A stretch of 13,503 bases of DNA. It comes from Opitutia bacterium UBA7397 (GTDB taxonomy: Bacteria; Verrucomicrobiota; Verrucomicrobiia; Opitutales; UBA953). The notes beneath the pieces were generated by a model that saw only the letters and a list, made by a program, of their open reading frames with translations, ran no database searches and was not told where the DNA came from. The DNA is taken from assembly GCA_002470605.1 (NCBI GenBank), contig DKND01000114.1, positions 18,933 through 32,435 of the forward strand, given 5' to 3'. The translations under genes and the position numbers were made by a program. Below are positions 13,391 to 13,503 of the stretch, one piece after another. Each line of letters starts with the position of its first letter. The first letter of the stretch is position 1.

Positions 13391-13503
13391 CTAACGCGCG
13401 TTCCCGTTAAACGTCAGGCGCTGGCCTTTCGGGGCGTCGGCGCGGACCTTGCCGTTTTCGTAGACGCAGACTCCATTAACAAACGTGCGCTCGATGCTGC
13501 TGC
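13391..13503 (-). CDS. C-terminal end of a dihydroorotase-like amidohydrolase (partial)
   Basis: The last ~36 codons of a minus-strand gene enter the window and end at TAG (13391-13393). The peptide includes RTFVNGVCVYENGKV and ends GQRLTFNGNAR. The pattern T-x-V-N-G-x-x-V-Y-x-x-G-K-V, followed by a short G-x-x-L-x-F ending, is typical of the C-terminal beta-sandwich of cyclic amidohydrolases, most like dihydroorotases. Such a protein would close the dihydroorotate ring in pyrimidine synthesis, but catalytic residues lie outside the window. Related amidohydrolases (allantoinase, hydantoinase, D-aminoacylase) remain possible. It precedes tgt in the same direction by 203 bp. Confidence 0.6.
   Translation of the reverse strand, partial: SSIERTFVNGVCVYENGKVRADAPKGQRLTFNGNAR

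Overview
This window is an ordinary-looking chromosomal housekeeping segment from a GC-rich bacterium. There is no prophage, insertion sequence, CRISPR array or obvious transferred island. The protein set (PheST, GatCAB, PriA, CorA, an A-type Fe-S carrier, Tgt, one Val tRNA and the tail of a dihydroorotase-like amidohydrolase) fits a free-living bacterium that makes Gln-tRNA and/or Asn-tRNA by transamidation. Almost no gene start has a Shine-Dalgarno sequence, and intergenic DNA carries GTAGGG-prefixed palindromes. Together these suggest a member of the Verrucomicrobiota/PVC group. That placement is my inference and would need protein phylogeny to confirm.

Layout. Positions 1-9491 hold a tight plus-strand run: pheS (5' end cut off by the window), pheT, gatC, gatA, gatB, a six-helix membrane protein and priA. 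Neighbours are 3-5 bp apart or share ATGA overlaps, except for a 68-bp gap before priA. The first five genes all serve aminoacyl-tRNA formation: PheST charges tRNA-Phe, and GatCAB amidates mischarged Glu-tRNA(Gln) and/or Asp-tRNA(Asn). The membrane protein resembles the eukaryotic organellar Mpv17/PMP22 family and is the most interesting protein here.

From 9498 to 11411 the minus strand is used: tRNA-Val(CAC), a 119-residue protein of unknown function and a CorA-type divalent-cation transporter, which converges on priA with a 6-bp gap. A 108-bp divergent spacer leads to a plus-strand IscA/ErpA-type carrier (11520-11888). This carrier converges on tgt (12045-13187, minus). The spacer between them holds three related hairpin-forming repeats whose prefix is conserved while their stems differ but stay self-complementary.

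Upstream of tgt is a G-rich spacer with a large imperfect inverted repeat, then the last ~36 codons of a minus-strand amidohydrolase that runs off the window. The predicted Tgt keeps its catalytic aspartates but lacks two of the three cysteines that bind zinc in characterised bacterial enzymes.

No dramatic new multi-gene system is visible. The leads worth following are the bacterial Mpv17-like protein, the altered Tgt zinc site, the covarying palindrome family and translation starts that lack Shine-Dalgarno sequences.
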